From the NCBI RefSeq assembly GCF_009811795.1, contig NZ_BLJE01000006.1, positions 62,001-126,000 of the forward strand: 64,000 nucleotides of DNA, read 5' to 3'. This DNA is from Litoreibacter roseus. Lineage in GTDB: Bacteria; Pseudomonadota; Alphaproteobacteria; Rhodobacterales; Rhodobacteraceae. This document shows, one piece after another, positions 16,204 through 25,441 of this stretch. The stretch's first letter is position 1. Every line of letters starts with the position of its first letter. Below the pieces are notes generated by a model, which saw only the letters and a list, made by a program, of their open reading frames with translations, made no database searches and was not told where the DNA came from. Both the position numbers and the translations under genes were made by a program.

Positions 16204-17886
16204 ATGTTTGATGCGCCGCACCCGAAGTCGTTGACGACGCTTTTTGTGGGATTTCAGGATCAGGACAATCTGGGGCTCCGATACCTCATGGGGGCAGCCA
16301 AGGCGGGCGGTCACCGGGTCGGGATCGAAACCTTTTCAACCGATGCCGACGCGTTGGTCGCCCGTGCGCTGAAAGAGCGGCCGGATTTCATCGGCTTCTC
16401 CCTGATTTTTCAATACATGACTGGCCAGTTCGCTGAGGTCATAGACGCTTTGCGCAAGGCGGGCGTCACGTCTCATATCGCGGTGGGCGGTCACTTCCCG
16501 AGCTTTGATTATGAGACCGTACTTTCTGTGGTTGAGGGTGCGGACAGCGTGATCCGGTTCGAGGGCGAGGCCACGCTGATGGATTTGCTCGACCGGTTGG
16601 GGCAGGGGCAGGACTGGCGCGATCTTCCCGGGCTGGTGGCGCGGCTGGAGGACGGCAGCCTCAAGGCCAACCCCTTGCGCAAGCAGATCATGGATCTTGA
16701 TACGGTGCCATGGCCCGAGCGCGCCGATATCAGCTATGAGGCCGCGGATCAGCCAACGGCGGCGATCCTGGGATCGCGCGGGTGTCCCTGGAATTGTGAC
16801 TTCTGCTCGATCCGTCCGTTCTATGAGGCGCAGGAGGGCAGCTTGCGGCGGCTGCGCAGCCCCGAGGACGTTATGGAAGAGATGCGCCATTTGTACCATG
16901 CGCGCGGTGTGGCGCTGTTTTTATTTCAGGACGATGATTTTCTGGCGACCGGAGCGCGGGCGCGCAAATGGGCCGGTACGCTGTCGGATCTGATTGTCGA
17001 CAGTGACATTGGCGGGAAGGTCGCGTGGAAGATGTCGTGCCGGTCCGATGAGTTGCGGCCCGATATCATTGCCCGGATGCTGAATGGCGGTCTGACCCAT
17101 GTCTATATGGGCGTGGAGAGCGGCGACGTTCAGGGGCTGAAGAACATGAAGAAGATGATGTCGCCGCAAAAACATATCGAGGCGGGGAACATGCTGCGCG
17201 CTGCGGGGCTGTCCTTTGATTTCGGTTTCATGCTGATGGATCCGTGGTCCGATATTCGCATGATCCGCTCCAACATCGCGTTTCTGGATGACTTCGTGGG
17301 GGACGGCTGGGCTGTGGCCGGGTTCTGCCGGATGCTGCCCTATTCCGGCACGCCGGTGGAGCGTAAGCTGAAGGCCGAGGGGCGCCTGACGGGAACGGGG
17401 TTTGAGCCGGATTACCGTTTCCTCGATCCCAAGCTTGATCGGTACTACGCTTGGCTGCTCGAGACGTTTCACACGCGCAATTTCACAAATCAGGGCCTTG
17501 CGCATTTGTTGCGGGGGATGATCTTCGAAAGCAGGCTGCAGTCGCCCCAGACCCGTTGGATGACCGAAGAGGAAACGCGCTGGCTGCAATACATCACCGC
17601 ACGGGCGAACCAATCGGCGTTCGTGACGCTTGGGCAGGCGTTGGATTACATCGATCGCACGCCGCTGGACGAGATCGTGACCTATGGCGGCTTTTTAGGG
17701 GATCTGACTCAGCGCGAACTGGCAGAGCAGCACCACCTGACCCGGCAGCTTGAAGCCTTCTGGTCAGAGCCATCCCGCCAGATCCGCAGACGGGCGCGTC
17801 ACGATGCGTGGCTGGGCGGCGGGTTCGAACGCAGTTGGACCCATGCGGAGCCCAGTTGGGAGACCCAAGGGATCGGCGTGCGCTGA
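16204..17886 (+). CDS. B12-binding-domain radical SAM protein
   Basis: A 560-residue enzyme. Residues about 10-140 form a cobalamin-binding-like Rossmann domain (GVTSHIAVGGHFPSFDYE). Residues about 190-420 hold the radical SAM domain with its cluster motif SRGCPWNCDFCSI (CxxxCxxC) and the later GVESGDVQGLKNMKKMM. A 140-residue C-terminal region follows. Members methylate or rearrange unactivated carbons, or make tetrapyrrole or lipid products; the substrate here is not evident. It starts 75 bases after the small Gly-rich gene, past that gene's terminator, so co-transcription would need readthrough or an internal promoter. Confidence 0.9.
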   Translation: MFDAPHPKSLTTLFVGFQDQDNLGLRYLMGAAKAGGHRVGIETFSTDADALVARALKERPDFIGFSLIFQYMTGQFAEVIDALRKAGVTSHIAVGGHFPSFDYETVLSVVEGADSVIRFEGEATLMDLLDRLGQGQDWRDLPGLVARLEDGSLKANPLRKQIMDLDTVPWPERADISYEAADQPTAAILGSRGCPWNCDFCSIRPFYEAQEGSLRRLRSPEDVMEEMRHLYHARGVALFLFQDDDFLATGARARKWAGTLSDLIVDSDIGGKVAWKMSCRSDELRPDIIARMLNGGLTHVYMGVESGDVQGLKNMKKMMSPQKHIEAGNMLRAAGLSFDFGFMLMDPWSDIRMIRSNIAFLDDFVGDGWAVAGFCRMLPYSGTPVERKLKAEGRLTGTGFEPDYRFLDPKLDRYYAWLLETFHTRNFTNQGLAHLLRGMIFESRLQSPQTRWMTEEETRWLQYITARANQSAFVTLGQALDYIDRTPLDEIVTYGGFLGDLTQRELAEQHHLTRQLEAFWSEPSRQIRRRARHDAWLGGGFERSWTHAEPSWETQGIGVR

Positions 17887-18004
17887 CAGGCGCCTGCACG
17901 CCATCTGCACAAAACGGCCGATGCGCGCGATAGATGATACTGGTATGCATCCGGAAACGCCGATATAGCCCTTGGGCAGGGACAAAAAGATAAGAGCATA
18001 CGTA

Positions 18005-18568
18005 ATGGCCGACGATTTCATGATTGATACCGACGACTTGCAGCGCCGGATGGATGGGGCCATGGCCTCACTGCGCAGCGAATTTGGCTCTCTGCGGACC
18101 GGGCGCGCCTCGGCCTCTATGCTGGAGCCGGTGATGGTGGATGCCTATGGCTCACCCACGCCGATTAACCAAGTGGGCACCGTGAATGTGCCCGAGCCGC
18201 GGATGGTGACCGTCAATGTCTGGGACAAGGGTCTTGTGGGCAAGGTCGAAAAAGCGATCCGCGAAAGCGGACTGGGGATCAACCCGCAACTCAATGGCAC
18301 GATCATTATGTTGCCGATCCCCGAACTGAACGAAGAGCGTCGCCGCGAGCTGACCAAGGTCGCGGCGCAATACGCCGAAAGTGCCCGCATCGCGATCCGC
18401 AACGTGCGGCGCGACGGGATGGATCAGATCAAGAAGGCCAAGGCGGATGGGATGTCGGAAGACGACCAGAAGCTGTGGGAGGATGAAGTACAAGAAATGA
18501 CCGACGCGCAGATCAAGGCCGTCGATCAGGCGCTTGAGACCAAACAAGCGGAAATCATGCAGGTCTGA
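18005..18568 (+). CDS. frr: Ribosome recycling factor
   Basis: A 187-residue factor that splits post-termination ribosomes with EF-G. It is recognised by [50 protein letters not shown]-like wording ([20 protein letters not shown]) and the ending [21 protein letters not shown] use ATG 18005 ([12 protein letters not shown]) rather than an in-frame start at 17972, which would add 11 residues outside the family. It heads the collinear frr-uppS-cdsA-dxr-rseP run. Confidence 0.97.
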   Translation: MADDFMIDTDDLQRRMDGAMASLRSEFGSLRTGRASASMLEPVMVDAYGSPTPINQVGTVNVPEPRMVTVNVWDKGLVGKVEKAIRESGLGINPQLNGTIIMLPIPELNEERRRELTKVAAQYAESARIAIRNVRRDGMDQIKKAKADGMSEDDQKLWEDEVQEMTDAQIKAVDQALETKQAEIMQV

Positions 18569-18618
18569 CGGCGCATCCGTTCGGACCCCCACACAAATGG
18601 CACCATGAGGCAGATCAC

Positions 18619-19368
18619 ATGAGCATAGCGACACTCCCAACGCCGAAATCCGGCGGGCTGGAAGGCGGTCCGAAACACGTTGCGATCATCATGGATGGCA
18701 ATGGGCGCTGGGCGACCCATCGCGGAAAGCCCCGGCTGTTCGGACATCAGGCGGGCGCCAAACGCGTGCGGCAAGTGGTGAAATGTTGTCCTGATCTGGG
18801 GGTGAAGTACCTGACGATCTTTGCCTTCTCGACCGAGAACTGGAAGCGGACGCAGGCGGAGGTCTCAGGGCTGATGGCGCTCTTCCGGCGCTATATCCAG
18901 CGCGAGGCGAATTACCTGCATAAGATGGGTACCTGTGTGCGTTTTATCGGCGACCGTGACCGGCTGGATGACAAGCTGCAGGCGCTGATGGACTATCTGG
19001 AGCGTCTGACAGAGGGCAACGATGAGACGCATCTGACGATTGCCATCAACTACGGTTCTCGCGATGAGGTCACGCGCGCGTCCCAAAGGATGGCCGTCGA
19101 AGTGGCCGCGGGCCGTCTGGACCCGGCCGATGTGAACAGTGAAGTGCTGTCGCGCTTTCTGGACACCTGCGTGCTGCCCGATCCCGATCTGGTGATCCGC
19201 ACCAGTGGCGAAGCCCGGATTTCCAACTTCCTGCTGTGGCAATCTGCTTATGCGGAATACGAATTTATCGACACCCACTGGCCTGATTTCACGCCGGATG
19301 TGTTCGAAGCCGTCGTGCGGCGCTATGGTCAACGCGACCGCCGCTTTGGTGCGGTCTCGACGGAGTAG
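18619..19368 (+). CDS. uppS: Undecaprenyl diphosphate synthase (isoprenyl transferase)
   Basis: A 249-residue cis-prenyltransferase that makes C55-PP, the lipid carrier for peptidoglycan and O-antigen. The substrate motif HVAIIMDGNGRWATHRGKPR starts near residue 20, TIFAFSTENWKRT follows, and DLVIRTSGEARISNFLLWQS with EYEFIDTHWPDF closes the family signature. It lies 50 bases after frr, and the RNA-polymerase-facing context suggests one operon. Confidence 0.97.
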   Translation: MSIATLPTPKSGGLEGGPKHVAIIMDGNGRWATHRGKPRLFGHQAGAKRVRQVVKCCPDLGVKYLTIFAFSTENWKRTQAEVSGLMALFRRYIQREANYLHKMGTCVRFIGDRDRLDDKLQALMDYLERLTEGNDETHLTIAINYGSRDEVTRASQRMAVEVAAGRLDPADVNSEVLSRFLDTCVLPDPDLVIRTSGEARISNFLLWQSAYAEYEFIDTHWPDFTPDVFEAVVRRYGQRDRRFGAVSTE

Positions 19369-19406
19369 CGTGATGCACGCAATCCAACTGCACAGGACAC
19401 GCCCCC

Positions 19407-20213
19407 TTGGCGGGTGACGGCCACGTCCCCCGGACGGAAAAATGGGGGGATCTCGCGGTGCGTATGTCGTCAGGCGCGGCGATGGCTGTGGTCGGACTGA
19501 TCACCATGTGGGTCGGCGGCCTGTGGTTTCTGGGGCTTCTGGCGCTGCTCTGTGGTGCCTTGGTTTGGGAGCTTGTGCGGATGCTGGGCGGCGGACCCCG
19601 GCGCGCGCTGATGCTGGCCGCTGGTGCGGGGACTGCGCTGTTGGCCGCGCGACTGCTGCCTGTGGGCGTCGGACTGCCGTTTATCTTGTTGCCCGCGATT
19701 GCGGGGATCGGTCTGCTGGAACGCAACCGGACGCTCTATCTTATCTTCACCTCGCTGATCGTGATTGCGGCCTATGGACTTGTCGTTCAGCGCGAGGATT
19801 TCGGCTTCATCTGGATGCTGTGGCTGGCGTTGATCGTGATTGCCACGGATGTGTTCGGCTACTTTGCTGGGCGCTTTCTGGGCGGGCCTAAGTTCTGGCC
19901 GCGCGTCAGTCCCAAAAAGACGTGGTCCGGCACCATTGCGGGCTGGATCGCGGCGGGCTGTGTTGGCGCGTACTTCCTGCGTATTCCTGGTGTGGGGCCT
20001 GAGGTAATTGGGATTTCCATCGCGATCTCCATGGCCTCCCAGATCGGCGATATCGGCGAAAGTGCGATGAAGCGGAAGATGGGTGTGAAAGACAGCTCCA
20101 ACCTTATCCCGGGCCACGGGGGCGTCTTTGATCGCTTTGACGGGATGCTGGGTGCGTCCATCTTTCTGTTGCTGATCGAACAGCTTGTGGCGTTCCCGCC
20201 GCCTGTCGGATGA
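19407..20213 (+). CDS. cdsA: Phosphatidate cytidylyltransferase
   Basis: A 268-residue integral membrane enzyme (CTP + phosphatidate to CDP-diacylglycerol). The C-terminal signature KRKMGVKDSSNLIPGHGG, then VFDRFDGM, is complete, and SPKKTWSGTIAGW precedes it; six or more hydrophobic segments are visible. The start is uncertain: TTG 19407 gives the N-terminus MAGDGHVPRTEKWGDLAVRM, while GTG 19458 or ATG 19464 would begin nearer the first membrane segment. The KWGDL stretch looks family-like, which favours the TTG. It ends in an ATGA overlap with dxr. Confidence 0.93.
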   Translation: MAGDGHVPRTEKWGDLAVRMSSGAAMAVVGLITMWVGGLWFLGLLALLCGALVWELVRMLGGGPRRALMLAAGAGTALLAARLLPVGVGLPFILLPAIAGIGLLERNRTLYLIFTSLIVIAAYGLVVQREDFGFIWMLWLALIVIATDVFGYFAGRFLGGPKFWPRVSPKKTWSGTIAGWIAAGCVGAYFLRIPGVGPEVIGISIAISMASQIGDIGESAMKRKMGVKDSSNLIPGHGGVFDRFDGMLGASIFLLLIEQLVAFPPPVG

Positions 20214-21409
20214 GCGCTGTGCGACGGGTTTCGGTTTTCGGGGCGACGGGGTCCATTGGCGAGAACACCGTCGATCTGATCGCGCGTGCGCCCGAGGCCT
20301 ATAACGTCGTCGCGCTGACTGGCGGACGCAACGTCGCGCGGTTGGCCGAGCAGGCGAAGGTGTTGAACGCGGATCTTGCCGTGACAGCCTTTGAGGAGTG
20401 TTACGCAGATCTTGCCGCGCATCTTGAGGGGTCGGGCATTGAGGTGGCCGCAGGGCAGGCGGCCATCGCCGATGCGGCGGACAGGCCCACAGACTGGGCG
20501 ATGTCGGCCATTGTGGGGGCGGCCGGTCTGGTGCCCGGCCTTCGCACTTTGCGCCACGGGGGCATTCTGGCGCTGGCAAACAAGGAATCTCTCGTGACCG
20601 CCGGTCCCTATCTTTTGGCGGAGGCCAAGCGCCACGGCGCCACGATCCTGCCGGTGGACAGTGAGCATTCTGCCGTCTTTCAGGCGCTGGTGGGCGAGGA
20701 CAGCGCAGCGGTCGAGCGGGTGATCATCACCGCCTCCGGTGGCGCTTTTCGGGACTGGCCGTTGGAGCGCCTGAGTGAGGCAACCTTGGCGGAGGCCTGC
20801 TCTCACCCCAATTGGGATATGGGGCAGCGGATCACCATCGACAGCGCGAGCCTCTTTAACAAGGCGATGGAATTAATCGAGACGAAGGAGTTCTTCGGGT
20901 TCACTTCGGATCAGATCGAGACGGTGATTCATCCCGAAAGCCTGATCCACGCGCTCGTGGGGTTTCGCGACGGTGCGTTGATGGCCCATCTTGGACCCCA
21001 CGACATGCGCCACGCCATAGGCTACGCGCTGCACTGGCCCGAGAGGGGACATGTGCCCGTGGACCGGCTTGATCTGGCGGCGATTGGGTCCCTGAATTTC
21101 CGCACCGCAGATCCCGAAAGATACCCGGCCTTAACCCTGGCACGCTACGTGATGGAGACAGGCGGGCTGTCCGGCGCCGCGTTCAACGCCGCGAAGGAAG
21201 CGGCCCTTGATGCGTTTATCGGCGGCAAGATCGGATTTTTGGATATGGCGCGACTGGTTGAGACTGTTTTGGAGCGGCTGGCGGGCGACAATAGCCTTAA
21301 ATGTGACAAACTCACCCTTGATAGGGTGCTAGATATGGACCATGTCGCTAGAAAGATCGCGCAGACGATTGTAGACGGCGATCGCCTCAGGCAGTCCGGG
21401 GCAAGCTAG
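20210..21409 (+). CDS. dxr: 1-deoxy-D-xylulose 5-phosphate reductoisomerase
   Basis: A 399-residue NADPH enzyme of the MEP isoprenoid pathway, which supplies precursors for UppS two genes upstream. The Rossmann motif FGATGSIGENTVDLI is at residues 9-23. ALANKESLVTAG, LPVDSEHSAVFQ and ITASGGAFRDWPL with HPNWDMGQRITIDSASLFNK are diagnostic. The start overlaps the cdsA stop as ATGA. Confidence 0.97.
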   Translation: MSAVRRVSVFGATGSIGENTVDLIARAPEAYNVVALTGGRNVARLAEQAKVLNADLAVTAFEECYADLAAHLEGSGIEVAAGQAAIADAADRPTDWAMSAIVGAAGLVPGLRTLRHGGILALANKESLVTAGPYLLAEAKRHGATILPVDSEHSAVFQALVGEDSAAVERVIITASGGAFRDWPLERLSEATLAEACSHPNWDMGQRITIDSASLFNKAMELIETKEFFGFTSDQIETVIHPESLIHALVGFRDGALMAHLGPHDMRHAIGYALHWPERGHVPVDRLDLAAIGSLNFRTADPERYPALTLARYVMETGGLSGAAFNAAKEAALDAFIGGKIGFLDMARLVETVLERLAGDNSLKCDKLTLDRVLDMDHVARKIAQTIVDGDRLRQSGAS

Positions 21410-21427
21410 GCAGTAAGGGTTTAATGC

Positions 21428-22762
21428 ATGGATATTCTGGCGCTGATGCCAACATTCGGTGGTTTTCTGGGCACCGTCGTGGCGTTTGTCGTGGCGCTCA
21501 GCATCATCGTGGCGATCCATGAATACGGTCACTATATCGTGGGCCGGTGGTGTGGCATCCATGCGGAAGTGTTCTCGCTGGGCTTCGGGCCGGTAATCTA
21601 CAGCCGCGTCGACACGCGCGGTACGAAATGGCAACTGGCGCTGCTGCCTTTCGGTGGCTACGTGAAGTTCCTCGGCGATTCCGATGCTGCCAGTGGCAAG
21701 GATGGCGAAGCGATCCGCGAACTCAGCGATGCGGAGCGCAAGCGTACGATGCATGGCGCAGATCTGTGGCGCCGCGCGGCGGCGGTGGCAGCGGGTCCGA
21801 TCTTCAATTTCATCCTGTCCATTCTGGTATTTGGCGCGATCTTCTTTTTCTCGGGCACGGCCACGGAAGAGCCCGTGATCGGCGAGGTCAAACCACACCC
21901 GGTCGACGTGTCCGCCTTTCAACCGGGTGACCGTATCCTGTCGATCAACGGCGTCGAGACGCCCGATCTGACCACATTTTATCAGGTTGCGCGCGCCATG
22001 ACCCCGGCAGAGACGGTGGACTACACGGTCGAGCGGGACGGGGTGCGGGAAAGTTTCGAAGGCGTCTATCCGTTCCCACCCATTGTTGATGTTGTGCAGC
22101 CCCGGTCCGCTGCGATTGACAGCGGTATGCGTGTCGGCGACGTGATCGTTTCGATCGACGGGCAACCTGTTTACGCAATGACCCAGGTGCAGGACATCGT
22201 GCGGGAAGGTGCCGGTGCGACAATGCAGTTAAGCATCTGGCGCGATGGTGACATTTACGACGTCACGCTGACCCCGCGCCAACGGGATCTGCCCACGGAT
22301 GGCGGGTTCGAGCAACGCTATCTTATCGGGTTTTCCGGCGGTCTCTTCTTTGAGCCTACGCGCGAAACCCTTGGCCCGTTCTCTGCCCTTTGGGGCGGCG
22401 TTGTTCAGACATGGGCCATCGCGATGAACAGCCTGTCGGGTCTTTGGCACATGATCACGGGCGCAATCTCGTCGTGCAACATGCAGGGGCCGATCGGCAT
22501 CGCGCAAACGTCGGGCGATATGGCGTCGCAGGGCGCGCGGGAGTTCGTGTGGTTCGTGGCAGTACTGTCCACAGCCGTGGGCCTTCTGAACCTCTTCCCC
22601 ATACCCGTTCTCGATGGCGGCCATCTGGTGTTTCACGCCTACGAGGCCGTCCGGGGCCGCCCACCCAGCGACCGTGCGCTGAATTATCTGATGACCGCGG
22701 GGCTGGCGCTGTTGCTGTCCTTGATGGTTTTTGCCCTGACGAACGACCTTTTTTGCACCTGA
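21428..22762 (+). CDS. rseP: RIP zinc metalloprotease RseP
   Basis: A 444-residue intramembrane site-2 protease. The zinc motif HEYGH (in VAIHEYGHYIVGRW) is in the first membrane segment, and the third zinc ligand is in LFPIPVLDGGHLVF near the C-terminus. Two PDZ-like regions lie between (around QPGDRILSINGVETPD and GMRVGDVIVSIDGQPV). In relatives it trims anti-sigma factors in the envelope stress response. It lies 18 bases after dxr. Confidence 0.97.
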   Translation: MDILALMPTFGGFLGTVVAFVVALSIIVAIHEYGHYIVGRWCGIHAEVFSLGFGPVIYSRVDTRGTKWQLALLPFGGYVKFLGDSDAASGKDGEAIRELSDAERKRTMHGADLWRRAAAVAAGPIFNFILSILVFGAIFFFSGTATEEPVIGEVKPHPVDVSAFQPGDRILSINGVETPDLTTFYQVARAMTPAETVDYTVERDGVRESFEGVYPFPPIVDVVQPRSAAIDSGMRVGDVIVSIDGQPVYAMTQVQDIVREGAGATMQLSIWRDGDIYDVTLTPRQRDLPTDGGFEQRYLIGFSGGLFFEPTRETLGPFSALWGGVVQTWAIAMNSLSGLWHMITGAISSCNMQGPIGIAQTSGDMASQGAREFVWFVAVLSTAVGLLNLFPIPVLDGGHLVFHAYEAVRGRPPSDRALNYLMTAGLALLLSLMVFALTNDLFCT

Positions 22763-22829
22763 ATTCGTCTCATTTCCGCCCAACTTGACCGTTAACCTAT
22801 GTCAACAGACTTAGAGAAAGGGTTGAAAC

Positions 22830-22955
22830 ATGCGGATTATTCAAGAGGGCGTTGCTGGTCTCAAGCTGGTTGCCATGTTGAACTCGGACCGTATTTTGTG
22901 GCCCGCAGCCATTGCAACATCGCTGGTCGTCGGCCGCTATTTCGCAGGCCTCTGA
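22830..22955 (+). CDS. Small protein of 41 residues, unknown function
   Basis: A short gene between rseP and bamA with an ATG at 22830 and a GAAAGGG site upstream. The protein starts MRIIQEGVAGLKLVAMLNSD, then has a hydrophobic helix (WPAAIATSLVVGRYF). It would probably associate with the membrane. The stop lies in a small GGCCT/AGGCC hairpin. It has alphaproteobacterial-type codon choice, but with so few residues chance cannot be excluded. Confidence 0.5.
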   Translation: MRIIQEGVAGLKLVAMLNSDRILWPAAIATSLVVGRYFAGL

Positions 22956-22986
22956 GGCCACGACTGGCCCGTTAAACACCGTCTCT

Positions 22987-23022
22987 GCGAGGATTTTCGC
23001 GACCCTCGCTTTAGGCTTTTGT
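22987..23022 (+). terminator. Possible terminator before bamA
   Basis: GCGAGG (22987-22992) pairs with CCTCGC (23004-23009) over an 11-base loop and is followed by TTTAGGCTTTTG. It would separate the rseP/small-gene transcript from bamA. Confidence 0.4.
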
Positions 23023-23027
23023 TCATT

Positions 23028-23056
23028 TTGACAATGCCTGACAGACGGTCTACCAA
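23028..23056 (+). promoter_or_regulatory. bamA promoter candidate
   Basis: Consensus TTGACA (23028-23033), a 17-base spacer and TACCAA (23051-23056), 36 bases before the bamA start. The -35 is perfect and the -10 weak, as is frequent in alphaproteobacteria. It implies bamA-skp-fabZ-lpxAIB can be transcribed independently of rseP. Confidence 0.5.
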
Positions 23057-23092
23057 GACACCGAATTAAGTGTCATAGCGAGACCAGCACAT

Positions 23093-25438
23093 ATGAAGAT
23101 CGCCCGCGCGACGCCGATGTTCGGCGACTTCTCCCGAACATTTCTGGTCATTCTGAATCTAAGTTTTGCCACAATGCTGATCGCTGCTCCAAGCGGTCCC
23201 GCGCAGGCGCAGACCTATCAAATCACAACGGTTGAAATAAACGGCAACGAGCGGATCGAGGATGCAACGATCCTCAGTTTCCTTGAACTGTCGCCCGGGC
23301 AGGGTACGACCGCTGCGCAACTCAACGACGCTTTCCAGCGCCTCCAGCGATCCGGTCTTTTCGAGACGGTTGAACTTGTCCCAGCGGGCAATCGGCTGAT
23401 TGTAAACGTTGAGGAATTCCCAACGATCAACCGGGTTAATATCGAGGGCAACGAGCGGCTCAACGACGAGGCGTTGCTGACCGTCGTACAATCTCAATCC
23501 CGTCAGGTTTACAGCCCTTCGCGGGCGGAAGCGGACGCCGCACAAATCACAGACGCCTATGCCCAGTCAGGGCGGATCACAGCAACAGTACAGCCGCGGA
23601 TCATCCCCCGTTCCAACAACCGTGTCGATCTGGTTTTTGAGGTCGCTGAAGGCGCCGTGGTTGAGGTTGATCGGGTCAGCTTCGTCGGCAACCGGGCTTA
23701 TTCTGATCGCCGGTTGCGGCGTGTCATCGCCTCGAAACAGGCGGGCCTCTTCCGGGCGATCATTCGCAGCGATACATTCATCGCGGACAGGATCGCCTTT
23801 GATCGCCAGCTGTTGCGCGATTTTTATCTGTCGCGGGGCTATGTCGATTTTGAAGTTCTGAGTGCCACGCCTGAACTGACGCGCGAACGGGACGCATTTT
23901 TCATCACCTTCAATATTCAGGAAGGCCAGCAGTTCCGCTTTGGCGAGATCACGACGACCAGCGACCTGACCGAGGTCGATCCTGATGAGTTTCAGGAGGT
24001 CAACCGGATCCGTCCCGGCATGGTTTACTCACCCGAGGTGATTGAGACGATGATCACGCGGATGGAACGTCTGGCAGTTGAAAAGCGGCTGAATTTCATC
24101 CGTGTCGAACCGCGCATTACCCGCAACGACGCGGATCTGACCCTTGATCTCGAATTTGCCGTTATACGTGGCCCGCGCGTCTTCGTGGAGCGGATCGACA
24201 TCGAGGGCAACGCGACCACGCTGGACCGGGTGATCCGTCGCCAATTCAGAACTGTGGAGGGGGATCCGTTTAACCCGCGTGCGATCCGCGATGCGGGCGA
24301 ACGTATTCGTGCGCTGAACTTTTTCAGCACATCGGACGTCAACACCCGCGAAGGCAGCGCGCCAGATCAGGTAATCGTGGATGTGGATGTAGAAGAGGCA
24401 CCAACCGGCTCGCTCGGATTTGGGGTCAGCTACGGTGCAGAGGCAGGTGCCTCCTTCAGCATCAACTTTTCAGAACGTAACTTTCTGGGTCGCGGCCAGC
24501 TTTTGTCATTCTCCATCGATACGGGATCGGACAATCAGGACACGAATCTGAGGTTCGTCGAACCTGCGTTTTTGGGCCGCGATCTGGCCCTTGGCCTTGC
24601 GGCGCGTTTCGAGACGACCGATGCGCAATTCGCGGATTTCGACACCGAAGAGATCTCGTTCTCTCCCTCTCTGGAATTTCCCGTCAGTGAAAATGGTCGG
24701 CTGCGGCTGTCCTACCGAATTGCGGAAGACACATTGTCGGATGCAGATGATGACCTATCACCTATCATTCGCCGGGATGTCGGGTCCCGCATCACGTCCG
24801 CTTTGGGTTACACGTATATTTACGACACGCGGGCAACGGGTCTGAACCCGAATGCGGGCGTGCTGTTCCGCTTTGGGCAGGAATTCGCGGGCGTCGGCGG
24901 CGGTCAGGAATACATCCGGACGACCGGTTTGGTCTTGGGCGAGCGCCGGGTGGCCCGCGAAGAGGTCACGCTGCGCGCGGCGTTTGAGTTTGGCGCGCAG
25001 GAGAGCCTGTCGGACAATAGCCGGATCACCGACCGCTTCTTCCTCGGGTCCCGCCGGATGCGGGGCTTTGACGGCGATGGCGTGGGCCCGCGCGATCTTG
25101 ACAGCGAGGACAACGATGCATTGGGCGGCAACTATTTTGCTGTGGCCCGGTTCGAGGCGTTGTTCCCGGTCGGTCTGCCCGAGGAATACGGCATCACGGG
25201 CGGTGTGTTCCTTGATGTGGGCTCGGTCTGGGGGCTGGACGATGTCAACGGCACCGTGGGCGAGGATCAACCGGACGGGATCGTGGATGACGAGTTCAAG
25301 CTGCGGTCCACCATTGGTTTCTCGGTCTTGTGGGACACGGCCCTTGGTCCGCTTCGGTTCAACTTTTCCCGCGCTTTGATCAGCGAGGATTTCGACCGCG
25401 AGCGAAGTTTTGATCTGACGATCTCGACCCAATTCTAG
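23093..25438 (+). CDS. bamA: Outer-membrane protein assembly factor BamA
   Basis: A 781-residue Omp85 protein that inserts beta-barrel proteins into the outer membrane. A Sec signal ends near residue 40 (PAQAQTYQ). Five POTRA repeats follow to about residue 430, each with motifs such as VEINGNERIEDATILSFL, VNIEGNERLNDEALLTVV, VSFVGNRAYSDRRLRRVI and IDIEGNATTLDRVIRRQF. The C-terminal barrel carries SRRMRGFDGDGVGPRD, equivalent to the conserved lid-loop RGF motif, and ends in an aromatic residue (STQF). It is followed after 3 bases by skp. Confidence 0.97.
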   Translation: MKIARATPMFGDFSRTFLVILNLSFATMLIAAPSGPAQAQTYQITTVEINGNERIEDATILSFLELSPGQGTTAAQLNDAFQRLQRSGLFETVELVPAGNRLIVNVEEFPTINRVNIEGNERLNDEALLTVVQSQSRQVYSPSRAEADAAQITDAYAQSGRITATVQPRIIPRSNNRVDLVFEVAEGAVVEVDRVSFVGNRAYSDRRLRRVIASKQAGLFRAIIRSDTFIADRIAFDRQLLRDFYLSRGYVDFEVLSATPELTRERDAFFITFNIQEGQQFRFGEITTTSDLTEVDPDEFQEVNRIRPGMVYSPEVIETMITRMERLAVEKRLNFIRVEPRITRNDADLTLDLEFAVIRGPRVFVERIDIEGNATTLDRVIRRQFRTVEGDPFNPRAIRDAGERIRALNFFSTSDVNTREGSAPDQVIVDVDVEEAPTGSLGFGVSYGAEAGASFSINFSERNFLGRGQLLSFSIDTGSDNQDTNLRFVEPAFLGRDLALGLAARFETTDAQFADFDTEEISFSPSLEFPVSENGRLRLSYRIAEDTLSDADDDLSPIIRRDVGSRITSALGYTYIYDTRATGLNPNAGVLFRFGQEFAGVGGGQEYIRTTGLVLGERRVAREEVTLRAAFEFGAQESLSDNSRITDRFFLGSRRMRGFDGDGVGPRDLDSEDNDALGGNYFAVARFEALFPVGLPEEYGITGGVFLDVGSVWGLDDVNGTVGEDQPDGIVDDEFKLRSTIGFSVLWDTALGPLRFNFSRALISEDFDRERSFDLTISTQF

Positions 25439-25441
25439 GCG

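Noticed and set aside
19470-20806. Two long antisense frames across cdsA and dxr
   Set aside because: Arg/Pro/His-rich, with no domain; the plus-strand genes are unambiguous.
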